Source of the DNA: Rhodocyclaceae bacterium
Lineage (GTDB): Bacteria; Pseudomonadota; Gammaproteobacteria; Burkholderiales; Rhodocyclaceae
Reading direction: 5' to 3'
Length of the DNA: 64,000 nt
Assembly (NCBI GenBank): GCA_013791905.1
Contig: VMSX01000004.1
Coordinates: forward strand, 42,398 to 106,397
Shown: piece by piece, positions 8,759 through 18,556 of the stretch
Numbering within the stretch: the stretch's first letter is position 1
Layout: each line of letters opens with the position of its first letter
Program-made: the position numbers and the translations under genes
Notes under the pieces: model-generated
Seen by the model: only the letters and a program-made list of their open reading frames with translations
Told to the model about the DNA's origin: nothing
Databases searched by the model: none

Positions 8759-9103
8759 GTGGGAACTAAGGTGGAAGAACGAGAATTCTTGGCGCTGGCG
8801 GATGCCCAATTGGCGCGGCTGGAAACCCAGCTGGAAAAACTGGTGGATGAGGGTGACGCCGACCTGGATTATGAATTGAAGCCCGGCGGGATCATCGAGA
8901 TTGCTTTTGCGGATGACAGCAAGGTCATTGTCAATCGCCATGCGGCAGCACGGGAAATCTGGGTGGCGGCGCGTTCCGGTGGCTTTCACTTCAAACCTCA
9001 GGACGGGCGCTGGATCGGTACGCGCGACGGCCAGGATTTGACAGCCGTATTGTCGCGCTGCCTTAGCGAGCAGGCGGGCGAGACGCTTCAGCTGGATTTG
9101 TAG
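8759..9103 (+). CDS. cyaY: Frataxin-like iron-sulfur cluster assembly protein CyaY
   Basis: Bacterial frataxin, an iron-binding regulator of IscS-dependent Fe-S cluster assembly in the cytoplasm. 114 residues with the acidic first helix (EREFLALADAQLARLE) and the sheet segments IIEIAFADDSKVIVNRH, EIWVAARSGGFHF and the WIGTRDG tail. Start GTG 8759 follows GGAG by 5 bases; a second GTG at 8771 would give a product nearer the usual 106-110 residues and cannot be excluded. The last 41 bases overlap the 3' end of the convergent mrcA gene. Confidence 0.92.
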   Translation: MGTKVEEREFLALADAQLARLETQLEKLVDEGDADLDYELKPGGIIEIAFADDSKVIVNRHAAAREIWVAARSGGFHFKPQDGRWIGTRDGQDLTAVLSRCLSEQAGETLQLDL

Positions 9104-11555
9104 GCGATCCGCCAGGCATCGTCACGCGCCGATCGGGTGCAATCGACCTGATCTGGGCATCCTGGACCGGTGCGGGTGCCTGAGCTTGGGTTCGAAAGAT
9201 ATCCAGTATGCTGGGTTCCCGGTCAGGCGTCGGTGCGGGGATGGCCTCGGCATAGATCAAGTCATGGATGGGCGCACCAGTCGCTGGATCCCGACTTTCC
9301 ACGCGGACCAGGCCGCTGGGCGCGTCGCGGTGCATTTCCGGTACATCTTTCAGGGCCGTTTCCATGTAGCCGATCCAGATCGGCAAGGCGGCAGAACTGC
9401 CGGTCTCGCCACTCCCCATGCGCTTCGGCTGATCGAAGCCGATCCAGGCGATGCCGACCATTGAGGGCTGGTAGCCGCAGAACCAGGCATCGACGTAATC
9501 GTTGGTGGTGCCGGTCTTGCCGGCCAGGTCGGTGCGCTTAAGGGATTGGGCGCGCGTGGCCGTGCCGCGGCGTACGACATCCCTCATCATGCTGTCCATT
9601 ACCCAAGCATTGCGCGCGTCGATGATGCGCAAGGATTCGTCGCCGGCCAGTGCTGGGGTGGTTTCGGCGAGCACCTTGCCGCTGGCGTCGAGTATCTGCT
9701 TGACTATAAAAGGCTCGGTTTTGTACCCGCCATTGGCGAATACGGCATAGGCTCTAAGTTGCTGCCAGGGCGTGACCGATCCGGCGCCGAGTGCCAGCGT
9801 GAGATACGGTGGGTTCTTGCCCGCATCGAACCCGAAGCGGCTGGCGTAATCCTGAGCATACAGTGGCGTGATGGCGCGGATCAGGCGGATCGAAACCATG
9901 TTCTTGGACTTGGCCAAAGCGGTGCGCAGGGTCATCGGGCCGTCGTACTTGCCGTCGTAGTTTTTCGGTTCCCAGGCTTGGCTGCCAGTCTCTTCCGCCG
10001 AAACGGAGAGGGGTTCGTCCGGCAGTATCGACAAGGGCGTGTAGCCTTTTTCCAGCGCCGCCGAGTAAATGAAGGGCTTGAAGCTTGAGCCGGGCTGACG
10101 CCATGCTTGTGTGACGTGGTTGAATTTGCTGCGGTTGAAATCGAATCCGCCGACAAGAGCCCGTACTGCGCCATCGTTCGGATTGGCGGCAACGAAGGCG
10201 GCTTCCACCTCAGGCCACTGAACTACCTGCCAGCGGCCCTTGCTGTCCTGATTCAACCGCATGATCGCGCCGCGGCGCAGCCGCTTGTTGGCTGGCGCCT
10301 TGTTGTCGAGCATGCGCTGGGCGAACTTGAGTCCAGCGCCTTCCACGGTGACAATCTCGCCACCTGGCAGGTAGGCGCGCAGTTTTTCCGTGGTGGCGTC
10401 GAGCACGAGTGCCAGACGCAGGTCGTCGGCGTCTTCGAAGTCATAGAGCAGTTCGTCGATCAGGTCGTCGTCGTCACTCTTGATCGCCTTCATGTCGACA
10501 TAGGCTTCGGCGCCGCGATAGCCATGACGACGATCATAGTCGAGCACGGCTTGGCGCAGGCTGCGATAGGCGGCATCCTGTTCCTTGCGGGTCAGTGTGG
10601 TGACAACCGTGATGCCGGCGCTGTAAACGTCATCAGGAAAGGCCGCAACAGCGATTTGTCGCGCCATCTCAGCAGCGTAGTCGGCCTTGACAACGAAATT
10701 ATCAACCTGACGCCGTACCAGGAGTTGCTGGTCGCGCGCCTGGGTGAACTGTGACTGGTCGATGAAGCCGAGTTGCTGCATGCGCCGCAGCACATATTGT
10801 TGGCGCAACTGGGCGCGCTTGGGGTTGGCAACAGGATTGTAGGCAGAAGGAGCTTTTGGCAAGCCCGCGAGCATGGATGTCTCGGCGAGGCCCAGATCCT
10901 TGAGTTCCTTGCCGAAATAGATGCGCGCGGCGGCCGCAAAGCCGTAGGCGCGCTGACCGAGGTAGATCTGGTTGATGTAGATCTGCAGAATCTCATCCTT
11001 GCTGAGGTTCTTCTCGATCTTGAAGGCGAGCATGGCCTCATAAAGCTTGCGGGTAAGCGTCTTCTCGGATGACAGGAAGAAATTGCGTGCTACCTGCATG
11101 GTGATGGTCGAGGCGCCTTGCCGCTTGCCGCCGCCGACAAAGTTCGCATAGGCAGCGCGCAGAATGCCCATGGTGTCGATGCCCGGGTGTTGGTAAAAGC
11201 GCTCATCCTCGGCAGCAAGGATGGCCTGCTTCATGGTCTCCGGCACATCCTGGATAAGGATAAAGTGGCGCCGCTCTTCGCCGAACTCGCCAATCAGGTG
11301 GCCGTCCGCGGTATAGACCCGCAACGGAATCTTGGGGCGATATTCGGTCAGGATATCAACCGAGGGCAGGCGTGGATAGGCGAGGATCAGCACGATGCCC
11401 ACGAGGGCAATCGCCGCAAGGGCGGCTCCGGCAAGGAGGGCAAATGGCAGGAGGATCCAGCGCAACACGATAAATGGCAGACGAACGAGAGAGGAAGGCC
11501 GAATCGAAGACGGCAGATTATAGTCCAGCCGGATGAAGTGCTTTAGTTCCGGCAT
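9063..11555 (-). CDS. mrcA: Penicillin-binding protein 1A, bifunctional peptidoglycan synthase
   Basis: Class A PBP making peptidoglycan in the periplasm. 830 residues. One N-terminal transmembrane anchor (about residues 30-57), a GT51 glycosyltransferase with EDERFYQHPG near residue 113, and a transpeptidase with the SxxK serine in GSSFKPF near 489, the SxN-type motif SKN, and GKTGTTNDYVDAWF near 678. The first about 28 residues before the anchor are longer than usual, so the real start may be internal. It is divergent from pilM across a 208-base gap, the classic ponA-pilMNOPQ neighbourhood. Its 3' end overlaps cyaY by 41 bases. Confidence 0.95.
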   Translation of the reverse strand: MPELKHFIRLDYNLPSSIRPSSLVRLPFIVLRWILLPFALLAGAALAAIALVGIVLILAYPRLPSVDILTEYRPKIPLRVYTADGHLIGEFGEERRHFILIQDVPETMKQAILAAEDERFYQHPGIDTMGILRAAYANFVGGGKRQGASTITMQVARNFFLSSEKTLTRKLYEAMLAFKIEKNLSKDEILQIYINQIYLGQRAYGFAAAARIYFGKELKDLGLAETSMLAGLPKAPSAYNPVANPKRAQLRQQYVLRRMQQLGFIDQSQFTQARDQQLLVRRQVDNFVVKADYAAEMARQIAVAAFPDDVYSAGITVVTTLTRKEQDAAYRSLRQAVLDYDRRHGYRGAEAYVDMKAIKSDDDDLIDELLYDFEDADDLRLALVLDATTEKLRAYLPGGEIVTVEGAGLKFAQRMLDNKAPANKRLRRGAIMRLNQDSKGRWQVVQWPEVEAAFVAANPNDGAVRALVGGFDFNRSKFNHVTQAWRQPGSSFKPFIYSAALEKGYTPLSILPDEPLSVSAEETGSQAWEPKNYDGKYDGPMTLRTALAKSKNMVSIRLIRAITPLYAQDYASRFGFDAGKNPPYLTLALGAGSVTPWQQLRAYAVFANGGYKTEPFIVKQILDASGKVLAETTPALAGDESLRIIDARNAWVMDSMMRDVVRRGTATRAQSLKRTDLAGKTGTTNDYVDAWFCGYQPSMVGIAWIGFDQPKRMGSGETGSSAALPIWIGYMETALKDVPEMHRDAPSGLVRVESRDPATGAPIHDLIYAEAIPAPTPDREPSILDIFRTQAQAPAPVQDAQIRSIAPDRRVTMPGGSPTNPAEASRPPAR

Positions 11556-11682
11556 GGCCTATGGTTTGCCTTTTCTGAATCTTCGTTTTTAACACGCCAT
11601 GTTCTGAGTTGCGGGCGATACACAACTGTTGCGAAGATGTTGATCAGTTGGCAATTTCAGTCATTCCGCTAAAAGAATTTTC

Positions 11683-11711
11683 TTTACAGCCGATATAGTT
11701 GCTGCTAGCAT
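11683..11711 (+). promoter_or_regulatory. Probable sigma-70 promoter of the pilMNOPQ operon
   Basis: TTTACA at 11683-11688, a 17-base spacer, then TAGCAT at 11706-11711 preceded by TGC, an extended -10. It lies in the AT-rich mrcA/pilM gap 53 bases before the pilM start. The match is by eye. Confidence 0.6.
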
Positions 11712-11763
11712 CTGAAGTGAATTGTCAGTTTATGTTGTAACTTACTGAAAATAAAGGATTATC

Positions 11764-12843
11764 TTGGAGATCGACCTTTCGATACTCAATCCCAAAGCGC
11801 GCTCGCTGGTGGGGCTGAATATCAGTTCATCTGCAGTCAAGATGGTAGAGCTGTCGGGTAGCCGGGCGGGTGGCTACCAGTTGGAGTGCTACGCCATCGA
11901 GTCCATGCCGGAGGGTGCGGTAGTGGATGGCACCATCGCGAACCTCGATGGTGTCGCAGAGGCGATAGACCGCTGCTGGAGGCGCCTCGGGACGGTCACG
12001 CGATATGTCGCCATGGCCTTGCCCACTGCGGCGGTAATTACTAAGAAAATAATTCTGCCTGCCGGACTGCGCGACGCGGAAATGGAGGTTCAGGTTGAGT
12101 CGGAGGCCAATCAGTACATCCCGTTTACGCTTGAAGAGGTTAATCTCGATTTTCAGGTGGTTGGTCCCTCACAATCCAGCCCCGACGAGGTAGAGGTATT
12201 GATCGCTGCTTCCCGCAAAGAGGGTGTTGAAGATCGGGTGGCATGTGCCGAGGCGGCAAAACTCAAGCCCGTAGTGATGGATGTGGAATCCTATGCCGCG
12301 CTTGCTGCTTTCGAATTGGTGCGCGACCAGTTCCCTGGCGATGGCGGCAGCATGGTGTTTGCGCTAGTCGATGTGGGTGCCAGTGCAATGAAGGTCACCA
12401 TAGTAAAGGGTGATCAGCAGATCTATAACCGCGAACAGGCTTTTGGTGGCAACCAACTGACTCAGGACATGGTGCGCGCCTATGGCATGAGCCATGATGA
12501 GGCCGAAAACCTGAAGCGGACTGGCCCGATGCCGGATAATTACGAAACCGAGATTCTGCGGCCCTTCCTCGAAAACTTGGCTTTGGAAGTGTCCCGGGCC
12601 TTGCAGTTTTTCTTTACCTCCACCCAATTCAGCGAGGTGGACCATATCATCCTGACGGGTGGCGGCGCTTTGCTTCCAGGCATTGCGGATGTGGTTGCCG
12701 AGCGCACCCAAGTCAGTGTCGCATTGGCGAACCCTTTCACGAAAATGAGTCTGTCGTCGCGTGTCCGGCCAAAGCATTTACTGTCTGATGCGCCCTCGCT
12801 GATGGTGGCTTGCGGACTGGCGCTGCGGAGGTTCGATCAATGA
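11764..12843 (+). CDS. pilM: Type IV pilus inner-membrane platform protein PilM
   Basis: Actin-like cytoplasmic ATP-binding protein that docks the N-terminus of PilN and belongs to the pilus alignment complex. 359 residues. The opening LVGLNISSSAVKMVELSGS is the phosphate-1 region; ALVDVGASAMKVTIV and HIILTGGGALLPGI are further actin-fold nucleotide-binding segments. Start is TTG 11764 after an AAAGGA-like site. The stop overlaps the pilN start by 4 bases, beginning a chain of identical ATGA couplings through pilQ. Upstream lies a good sigma-70 promoter. Confidence 0.96.
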   Translation: MEIDLSILNPKARSLVGLNISSSAVKMVELSGSRAGGYQLECYAIESMPEGAVVDGTIANLDGVAEAIDRCWRRLGTVTRYVAMALPTAAVITKKIILPAGLRDAEMEVQVESEANQYIPFTLEEVNLDFQVVGPSQSSPDEVEVLIAASRKEGVEDRVACAEAAKLKPVVMDVESYAALAAFELVRDQFPGDGGSMVFALVDVGASAMKVTIVKGDQQIYNREQAFGGNQLTQDMVRAYGMSHDEAENLKRTGPMPDNYETEILRPFLENLALEVSRALQFFFTSTQFSEVDHIILTGGGALLPGIADVVAERTQVSVALANPFTKMSLSSRVRPKHLLSDAPSLMVACGLALRRFDQ

Positions 12844-13430
12844 TCCGCATCAATCTGCTGCCGCACCGGGAGGCGAAGCGCAAGGCGCAGCGCCAGCAAT
12901 TTTATGCCCTCTCTGGTTTGGTATCTGTTTTGGCGGGCGTGATCTGGTTTGCTGGTTTTACCTACATTGACGCCCAGATTGATCGACAATCCGAGAAGAA
13001 TGTTTTCCTCAAGAAGGAAATCGCCGAGCTCAACAAGCAGATTGATGAAATCAAGAAACTCAAGGAGCAAACAGAAGCACTGCTGGCCAGAAAGCAGGTG
13101 ATTGAGTCATTGCAAGCCAATCGCTCAGAGACGGTGCATCTGTTTAACGAACTTGCCCGGCAATTACCAACCGGGATCTATCTGCGCTCGATCAAACAGG
13201 ATAAGCAAAAAATTATCTTGGTCGGCTATGCGCAATCGAATGCCCGTGTTTCGACCCTGATGAATAACCTTGATGCCTCCCCGGTACTGGAGCGACCCGA
13301 GCTTATCCAGATCAAGGCGATTCCGGTTGGCAAGCAGCGCATGAACGAATTTAACCTGAACATCTATTTTTCGCGTCAAACCACCGAGGTCACTAGCAAG
13401 GGCAGCAAAAAACCGGGAGGCACGCCATGA
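12840..13430 (+). CDS. pilN: Type IV pilus assembly protein PilN
   Basis: Bitopic inner-membrane protein of the PilMNOP complex. 196 residues. The cytoplasmic opening MIRINLLPHREAKRK is the conserved PilM-binding peptide, followed by one transmembrane helix (about residues 22-43), a coiled coil rich in Lys and Glu and a small ferredoxin-like periplasmic domain. ATG 12840 is chosen because it overlaps the pilM stop (ATGA) and begins exactly at the conserved peptide. It ends overlapping pilO by 4 bases. Confidence 0.95.
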   Translation: MIRINLLPHREAKRKAQRQQFYALSGLVSVLAGVIWFAGFTYIDAQIDRQSEKNVFLKKEIAELNKQIDEIKKLKEQTEALLARKQVIESLQANRSETVHLFNELARQLPTGIYLRSIKQDKQKIILVGYAQSNARVSTLMNNLDASPVLERPELIQIKAIPVGKQRMNEFNLNIYFSRQTTEVTSKGSKKPGGTP

Positions 13431-14125
13431 AAAAGCCGAATATGCCCGCGTTGCCCAAAATCGACATTCCCAAAATAGATTTCAGGCAAATCGCCGATGA
13501 TTTCAAGACGCTCGACCCCAAAGATCCGGGCGCTTGGCCGTTGGTGCCGCGCATTATCATTCTTTCGGGCATGTTCGTGGGTTTGTTGATGGCGGCGGCC
13601 TGGTTCGGCTGGAACGTGCAGAACGAAGAACTTGAACTTAAGTATCAGGAAGAAATCAAGCTTAAGGATGAGTGGCTCAACAAGAAGAAGCAGGCGGTCA
13701 ACCTCGATGAACATATCAATCAACTGGCCGAAATTGAGCGTTCGTTCGGAGCATTGCTCAAGCAGTTGCCGAATGCCGCCGAAATGGAGTCTCTCCTGAT
13801 CGATATCAACCAGGCGGGTTTGGGCCGTGGCCTCCAGTTTGAGCTATTTAAACCAGGCGCAGAAGTTTCGAAGGATTTCTACGCCGAATTGCCAATCACA
13901 CTGAACGTGACCGGTTCTTATCATGATTTTGGCGCATTCGCTGGCGACATCGCCAAGCTGTCGCGCATAGTAACCTTGAATGACATTAACGTAGCACCCT
14001 CTGGCAAGTCGGGAGATACCCTGATGCTGGTCGCTACGGCCAAGACCTTTCGCTATCTCGATGAAGTTGAGGTGGCAGAGCAGAAGAGGAAGGAAAGGGA
14101 GAAAGCTAAGGGGGCAAAGAAATGA
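13427..14125 (+). CDS. pilO: Type IV pilus assembly protein PilO
   Basis: Partner of PilN in the inner-membrane alignment complex, 232 residues. A cytoplasmic N-terminus with Pro/Lys/Asp-rich repeats (PKIDIPKID), one transmembrane segment around residues 42-61, a coiled coil and a periplasmic domain with the conserved LPITLNVTGSYHDFGAF core. The C-terminal tail is Lys/Glu rich. It is coupled by 4-base overlaps to pilN and pilP. Confidence 0.95.
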   Translation: MKKPNMPALPKIDIPKIDFRQIADDFKTLDPKDPGAWPLVPRIIILSGMFVGLLMAAAWFGWNVQNEELELKYQEEIKLKDEWLNKKKQAVNLDEHINQLAEIERSFGALLKQLPNAAEMESLLIDINQAGLGRGLQFELFKPGAEVSKDFYAELPITLNVTGSYHDFGAFAGDIAKLSRIVTLNDINVAPSGKSGDTLMLVATAKTFRYLDEVEVAEQKRKEREKAKGAKK

Positions 14126-14670
14126 GAGCCTTAAGCTTCTTCTCCGTCTTGATACTCATGCTGTCAGGCTGTGGCGAGAGCCAGCATGATGACATCAAGC
14201 AGTGGATGGTTGAATCTTCGCGCGAACTGCGTGGGCAAGTATTGCCATTACCCGAATTAAGACCCTTCCCAATTGTTTCCTACGAGGCACATGACCAGAT
14301 AGATCCTTTCAGCCCGAATCGCGTTGAGCCTGAAAGAAAAGGTGGTGGCGGGGGCGCAAAGCCTGATTTTGACCGTCCGCGGGAGCAACTGGAGAGTTTT
14401 CCGCTTGAATCCATTCAGTTCATTGGCGTCGTCAGCAACACCAAGAGCAAAGTTAAACATGCGCTGGTGCAAGCCAACGGGGTTGTTTACCAGGCAAGTA
14501 AAGGAAGCTATATGGGCCAAAACTTTGGCCGCATCAACGAGGTGACCGACATCGAGATCATCCTCAAGGAAATAGTACAAGATCCAAGTGGCCAGACTAC
14601 CGATTGGGTGGAACGGCGGATGACCCTTCAATTGCAGGAAGGGGCGCAAGGCAAGGAGGGCGGCAAATGA
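14122..14670 (+). CDS. pilP: Type IV pilus lipoprotein PilP
   Basis: Inner-membrane lipoprotein connecting PilNO with the PilQ secretin. 182 residues. A short signal peptide ends in LMLSGC (lipidated Cys17), an extended linker includes the conserved YEAHDQIDPFSPNR segment that binds PilN/PilO, and the C-terminal beta domain begins near LESIQFIGV. It overlaps pilO and pilQ by 4 bases each. Confidence 0.94.
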   Translation: MRALSFFSVLILMLSGCGESQHDDIKQWMVESSRELRGQVLPLPELRPFPIVSYEAHDQIDPFSPNRVEPERKGGGGGAKPDFDRPREQLESFPLESIQFIGVVSNTKSKVKHALVQANGVVYQASKGSYMGQNFGRINEVTDIEIILKEIVQDPSGQTTDWVERRMTLQLQEGAQGKEGGK

Positions 14671-16895
14671 AATTCGGGCGTATTTTGGTTTGTATTGCTG
14701 CGCTGCTGGCGAGCATTCCTGTGGTTCTGGCTCAAAATAGCCAGAGCACTCCTGGCGCTAAGCCTAATGTCATTGAAAGTCTTGCGGTCAGCAAAACAGG
14801 CGGCAACACAGTTCTGAAAATCAGTTTGCGCGAGGCGCTGACTGCTGCACCAGCAAACTTTGTTATTGCGAATCCTGCGCGGATAGTCTTTGATTTTCCT
14901 TCGACCGAGAATGGGTTGGGTTACAACAACAAGACGATCAATGAAGGTGGTTTGCGCAGCTTCAGTCTTGTTCAGGCGGGTGATCGGTCGAGACTCGTGC
15001 TGAACCTTGACAAAATATCCCGGTTTGAGGCGCGCCAAGAGGCTAAGTTCCTGCTCATCACACTTCTCGACGAAGGAACGGTGGGGGGGGGGGCTTCCAC
15101 TGTGCAGCATTTTTCGCCTAGCGGCAGGGACGCGGCAAACAGCGTGCGTGACATTCAATTTCGCCGAAACAAGGATGGCGCGGGTGTTGTGCTCGTTGAC
15201 CTGTCATCAAGCGATGTCGGCGTAGATGTGAGGCAAAAAGGCGCGAATCTGCTGCTTTCATTCAAGAAAACCAGACTCCCCGACCCGCTCCGCCGGCGCC
15301 TTGACGTAGTTGACTTTGCCACACCGGTGACGGCAGTCAATACCAAAACCGAAGGCGAAGATGTCAGTATTGAAATCGTACCGCGTGGATTGTGGGAACA
15401 CACCGCCTATCAGAGCGATCGCCAGTTCATTGTTGAAGTACGGCCGGTCAAGGAGGATGCAAACAAGCTTTTCCAAGGTTCTCGAAAAGGCTATCAGGGC
15501 GATGCAATTTCACTGAATTTCCAAAACATACCATTGCGTGAACTGCTGCATGTTTTTGCTGACATTACCAATTTCAATATTGTCGTCAGTGACTCGGTGA
15601 CCGGGAATGTTTCTCTGCGCTTGAATGATGTGCCTTGGGACCAGGCTCTGGAAATCGTCTTGCAGCAAAAGAATCTGGCTATGCGTAAAAACGGTGGTGT
15701 GATCTGGATTGCACCGCAAGATGAGTTGGCGGCGCGCGATGACCAGTTGGTCAAGTCGCGCGAATCTGCTTTTGCAGCTGACCCGCCTCGGCTTGAGCTG
15801 TTTCAGCTGAATTACATGAAGGCTGAGGATTTTGTCGCGATGATCTCCGTGGGTGCATCTTCGGGAGGCGGCACTGAAAAAACGGGGTTAAAAGCCGCCT
15901 CAAATTTCCTGTCGCCGATTGGCAACGTCACGATAGATAAAAGAACCAATCAGGTATTCATCTACGATATACCGACCAAGCTGGAGTTAATTGGCACATT
16001 GCTGAAGCAAATAGACCGTCCGGTGCGACAGGTGCTGATTGAGGCAAGAATTGTCGAGGCCGACACCAATTTCTCCAAGCAGTTGGGCGTCAGGCTGGGG
16101 GGGCATGACCATCAGGGGATGAATGTCGGCCACTCAGTACTGGGCCAGGATGGACTGCGGTTTGGCTTGGCCGCGTCAACAAGAGATGCCTACGCCCACT
16201 TGCCTGATTTTGGTTACCCTGCAACTACGTACATTACCGGGGGTGGATCTGGAACTCCAGGGACTGCTAATAGGGAAGTGCCCGCTCCGATAGTATTGGC
16301 TGATAGTCAATTTTCCAATAATCCTATTACAGGCAATCCTGCTGGCCAGTTTGCCCTGACGCTCTTCAATAGTGCAAAAACGCAGTTGCTGACACTGGAG
16401 TTACAAGCACTTGAAGCCGATGGCAAAGGCAAAACAATCTCCAGCCCGCGGATCATGACCATGGATCAGATGGAGGCGACAATCCAGCAGGGCGTTAGGG
16501 TTCCTTACCTGGTTGCTTCGCCATCTGGGGCGACTTCGGTTGCCTGGCAGGATGCGAATCTGTCCTTGAAGGTCAAGCCACACATTACCCCGGACGGGCG
16601 CGTGATGATGAAGCTGATGATTACCAAAAATGCGCTTGGACTGCGGGATACGGCAGGGTACACAATCAAGACCAAAGAAGTTAACTCGGATGTTTTGGTT
16701 GAGAATGGTGGGACTATCGTGATCGGCGGAATATTCGAGCAGGAAGAGCTTGAAAACACAACCAGAGTGCCATTTCTTGGCGATCTTCCTTATGTCGGGT
16801 TTTTGTTCAAGACAAAACAGAAATCTGATAGAAGGATCGAGTTGTTAATCATGATCACCCCAAAAATTATGGACGATGCCGTTGCTCTGAAGTGA
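14667..16895 (+). CDS. pilQ: Type IV pilus outer-membrane secretin PilQ
   Basis: Outer-membrane channel for the pilus fibre. 742 residues: signal peptide (cleavage near LAQ, residue 24), AMIN domains that bind peptidoglycan (about 35-250), a short N0/STN domain (QNIPLRELLHVFADITNFNIVVSD), an N1 domain and the C-terminal secretin domain with ISSPRIMTMDQMEATIQQG and VENGGTIVIGGIFEQ. ATG 14667 is chosen for the ATGA overlap with pilP. A run of 11 G residues at 15083-15093 encodes Gly140-142 in the AMIN region; a one-base change in tract length would abolish the secretin. The operon probably ends here; aroK follows 57 bases later. Confidence 0.96.
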   Translation: MKFGRILVCIAALLASIPVVLAQNSQSTPGAKPNVIESLAVSKTGGNTVLKISLREALTAAPANFVIANPARIVFDFPSTENGLGYNNKTINEGGLRSFSLVQAGDRSRLVLNLDKISRFEARQEAKFLLITLLDEGTVGGGASTVQHFSPSGRDAANSVRDIQFRRNKDGAGVVLVDLSSSDVGVDVRQKGANLLLSFKKTRLPDPLRRRLDVVDFATPVTAVNTKTEGEDVSIEIVPRGLWEHTAYQSDRQFIVEVRPVKEDANKLFQGSRKGYQGDAISLNFQNIPLRELLHVFADITNFNIVVSDSVTGNVSLRLNDVPWDQALEIVLQQKNLAMRKNGGVIWIAPQDELAARDDQLVKSRESAFAADPPRLELFQLNYMKAEDFVAMISVGASSGGGTEKTGLKAASNFLSPIGNVTIDKRTNQVFIYDIPTKLELIGTLLKQIDRPVRQVLIEARIVEADTNFSKQLGVRLGGHDHQGMNVGHSVLGQDGLRFGLAASTRDAYAHLPDFGYPATTYITGGGSGTPGTANREVPAPIVLADSQFSNNPITGNPAGQFALTLFNSAKTQLLTLELQALEADGKGKTISSPRIMTMDQMEATIQQGVRVPYLVASPSGATSVAWQDANLSLKVKPHITPDGRVMMKLMITKNALGLRDTAGYTIKTKEVNSDVLVENGGTIVIGGIFEQEELENTTRVPFLGDLPYVGFLFKTKQKSDRRIELLIMITPKIMDDAVALK
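15083..15093 (+). repeat. Homopolymeric G11 tract inside pilQ
   Basis: Eleven consecutive G bases in the coding strand, codons GTG GGG GGG GGG GCT (Val-Gly-Gly-Gly-Ala). The gene is in frame at this length. It is the longest mononucleotide tract I noticed in a gene here. Confidence 0.9.
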
Positions 16896-16952
16896 CGTTT
16901 GCCGCGAAGGCACGGATACTGTTGGCGCCGATTGGTATAGGGTAGATTTGTA

Positions 16953-17474
16953 TTGAGGCGGAATTCGATATACCTTGTTGGCATGATGGGCGCCGGCAAG
17001 ACGACTGTGGGAAGGCGGCTGTCCAGATCAATCGGCTGGCAGTTTGTTGACCTTGACCAACACATCGAAGATGTCACCGGAGTTTCGGTTGCGACAATTT
17101 TCGAGATCGAGGGCGAGTCGGGTTTCCGTCAGCGCGAGGCGCTGGCCCTGCAACAGTTGGCGTCTGTCCGAAACATGGTTGTTGCCACAGGCGGTGGTGT
17201 GGTGCTGAATCCCATGAACAGAACGCGAATGGCCGCCACGGGCATCGTCGTGTATCTTCGTGCAGCGCCCGAGTTGTTGAACGAGCGGACGCGTCACGAC
17301 AAAAGCCGGCCCTTGCTGCAAGTGGCGAATCCTCTGGCCCGAATCAGCAGTCTGGTCGAGAAGCGCGACCCGCTCTATCGGGAAGTGGCGGACATCATCA
17401 TTGAATCAAGTGCCGGGTTGAGCAGTGCAGTTAACTCAATCAGCAACGCACTTAAAACCGTATGCCTACATTGA
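16953..17474 (+). CDS. aroK: Shikimate kinase
   Basis: Phosphorylates shikimate at O3 in the aromatic amino acid pathway. 173 residues, normal length. Walker [15 protein letters not shown] near residue 10, shikimate-binding Asp in [22 protein letters not shown], and the glycine-rich [10 protein letters not shown]; the lid region contains [16 protein letters not shown] 16953 is the only sensible start because an in-frame stop precedes it; AGGG lies about 10 bases upstream. It overlaps aroB by 13 bases, the usual aroKB pair downstream of pilQ. Confidence 0.95.
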   Translation: MRRNSIYLVGMMGAGKTTVGRRLSRSIGWQFVDLDQHIEDVTGVSVATIFEIEGESGFRQREALALQQLASVRNMVVATGGGVVLNPMNRTRMAATGIVVYLRAAPELLNERTRHDKSRPLLQVANPLARISSLVEKRDPLYREVADIIIESSAGLSSAVNSISNALKTVCLH

Positions 17475-18556
17475 ATGTCAACTTGGGTGCGCGCACCTAC
17501 CCGATCCACATCGGCCCTGATCTTCTCTCGCCGTCATCAGGGATTCCGCTGAGTTCCTTTGTCGAGCGGCAGGTCGCGATTGTGACAAATGAGGTGGTGG
17601 CACCCCTCTACTTGGCGCGGCTCTCCCAGCCACTGAAGGAGGCTGGAATACTCGTCAGCGAAATTATTCTGCCCGATGGAGAGTCCCACAAGAACTGGAA
17701 GTCTCTCAACCACATTTATGACCGTCTGCTCGCCGAACGCTGTGACCGAACCACCTCGATCATTGCTCTGGGCGGTGGCGTCGTAGGAGACTTGGCAGGC
17801 TTTGCGGCCGCGACCTACCAGCGCGGTGTCCCCTTCATTCAGGTGCCAACCACTTTGCTGGCACAGGTCGATTCTTCTGTGGGCGGAAAAACCGGCATCA
17901 ATCACCCGCGCGGCAAGAACATGGTCGGTGCGTTCTGGCAACCACGGCTGGTGCTCGCCGATACCGATACCCTGAATACCTTGCCGGACCGTGAGTTGTC
18001 TGCTGGTCTGGCCGAGGTCATCAAGTATGGCTTGATCCGCGACCTGCCTTTTCTTGAGTGGCTGGAAGCCAACATGGTCAAGCTCATGGCGCGCGATTCG
18101 GCTGCGCTGTCTTATGCCATCGAACGCTCCTGCATCAATAAGGCGGCAGTGGTGGCGGGAGACGAACTGGAAACTGCAAAACAGGGCGGACGGGCTTTGC
18201 TGAATCTGGGGCATACCTTTGGCCACGCCATTGAAACCGGCATGGGGTATGGTGTGTGGCTGCATGGCGAGGCGGTCGCGGCAGGGACGATGATGGCGGT
18301 TGAGCTCTCGCGGCGACTGGGTTGGCTCTCCGATGCCAATGTCGAGCGCGTGCAGCATCTGTTTGAGCAGGCCAGATTGCCGGTGCGCGGCCCGGTGCTG
18401 GGATCTCTGCGCTATCTCGATCTGATGGGCCACGACAAGAAAGTCATTGCGGGGCGGTTGCGTCTGGTACTGCTCAGGCAACTGGGCAATGCGGTTACCT
18501 GGGCGGATGCGTCGCAAGTGGAAATTCGTGCCGCAATCGACGCTTGCTGTGAGTGA
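17462..18556 (+). CDS. aroB: 3-dehydroquinate synthase
   Basis: NAD- and metal-dependent enzyme converting DAHP to 3-dehydroquinate. 364 residues. It has the NAD/metal-binding segment [39 protein letters not shown] and the zinc-ligand region [13 protein letters not shown]. It starts inside the end of aroK and its end overlaps the GTG start of dgt by 8 bases, so aroK-aroB-dgt form one coupled unit. Confidence 0.96.
   Translation: MPTLNVNLGARTYPIHIGPDLLSPSSGIPLSSFVERQVAIVTNEVVAPLYLARLSQPLKEAGILVSEIILPDGESHKNWKSLNHIYDRLLAERCDRTTSIIALGGGVVGDLAGFAAATYQRGVPFIQVPTTLLAQVDSSVGGKTGINHPRGKNMVGAFWQPRLVLADTDTLNTLPDRELSAGLAEVIKYGLIRDLPFLEWLEANMVKLMARDSAALSYAIERSCINKAAVVAGDELETAKQGGRALLNLGHTFGHAIETGMGYGVWLHGEAVAAGTMMAVELSRRLGWLSDANVERVQHLFEQARLPVRGPVLGSLRYLDLMGHDKKVIAGRLRLVLLRQLGNAVTWADASQVEIRAAIDACCE

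Noticed and set aside
16097..16103. G7 runs in pilQ, the RND pump gene and elsewhere as phase-variation tracts
   Set aside because: Runs of seven G are expected by chance in DNA of this composition; only the G11 tract stands out clearly.
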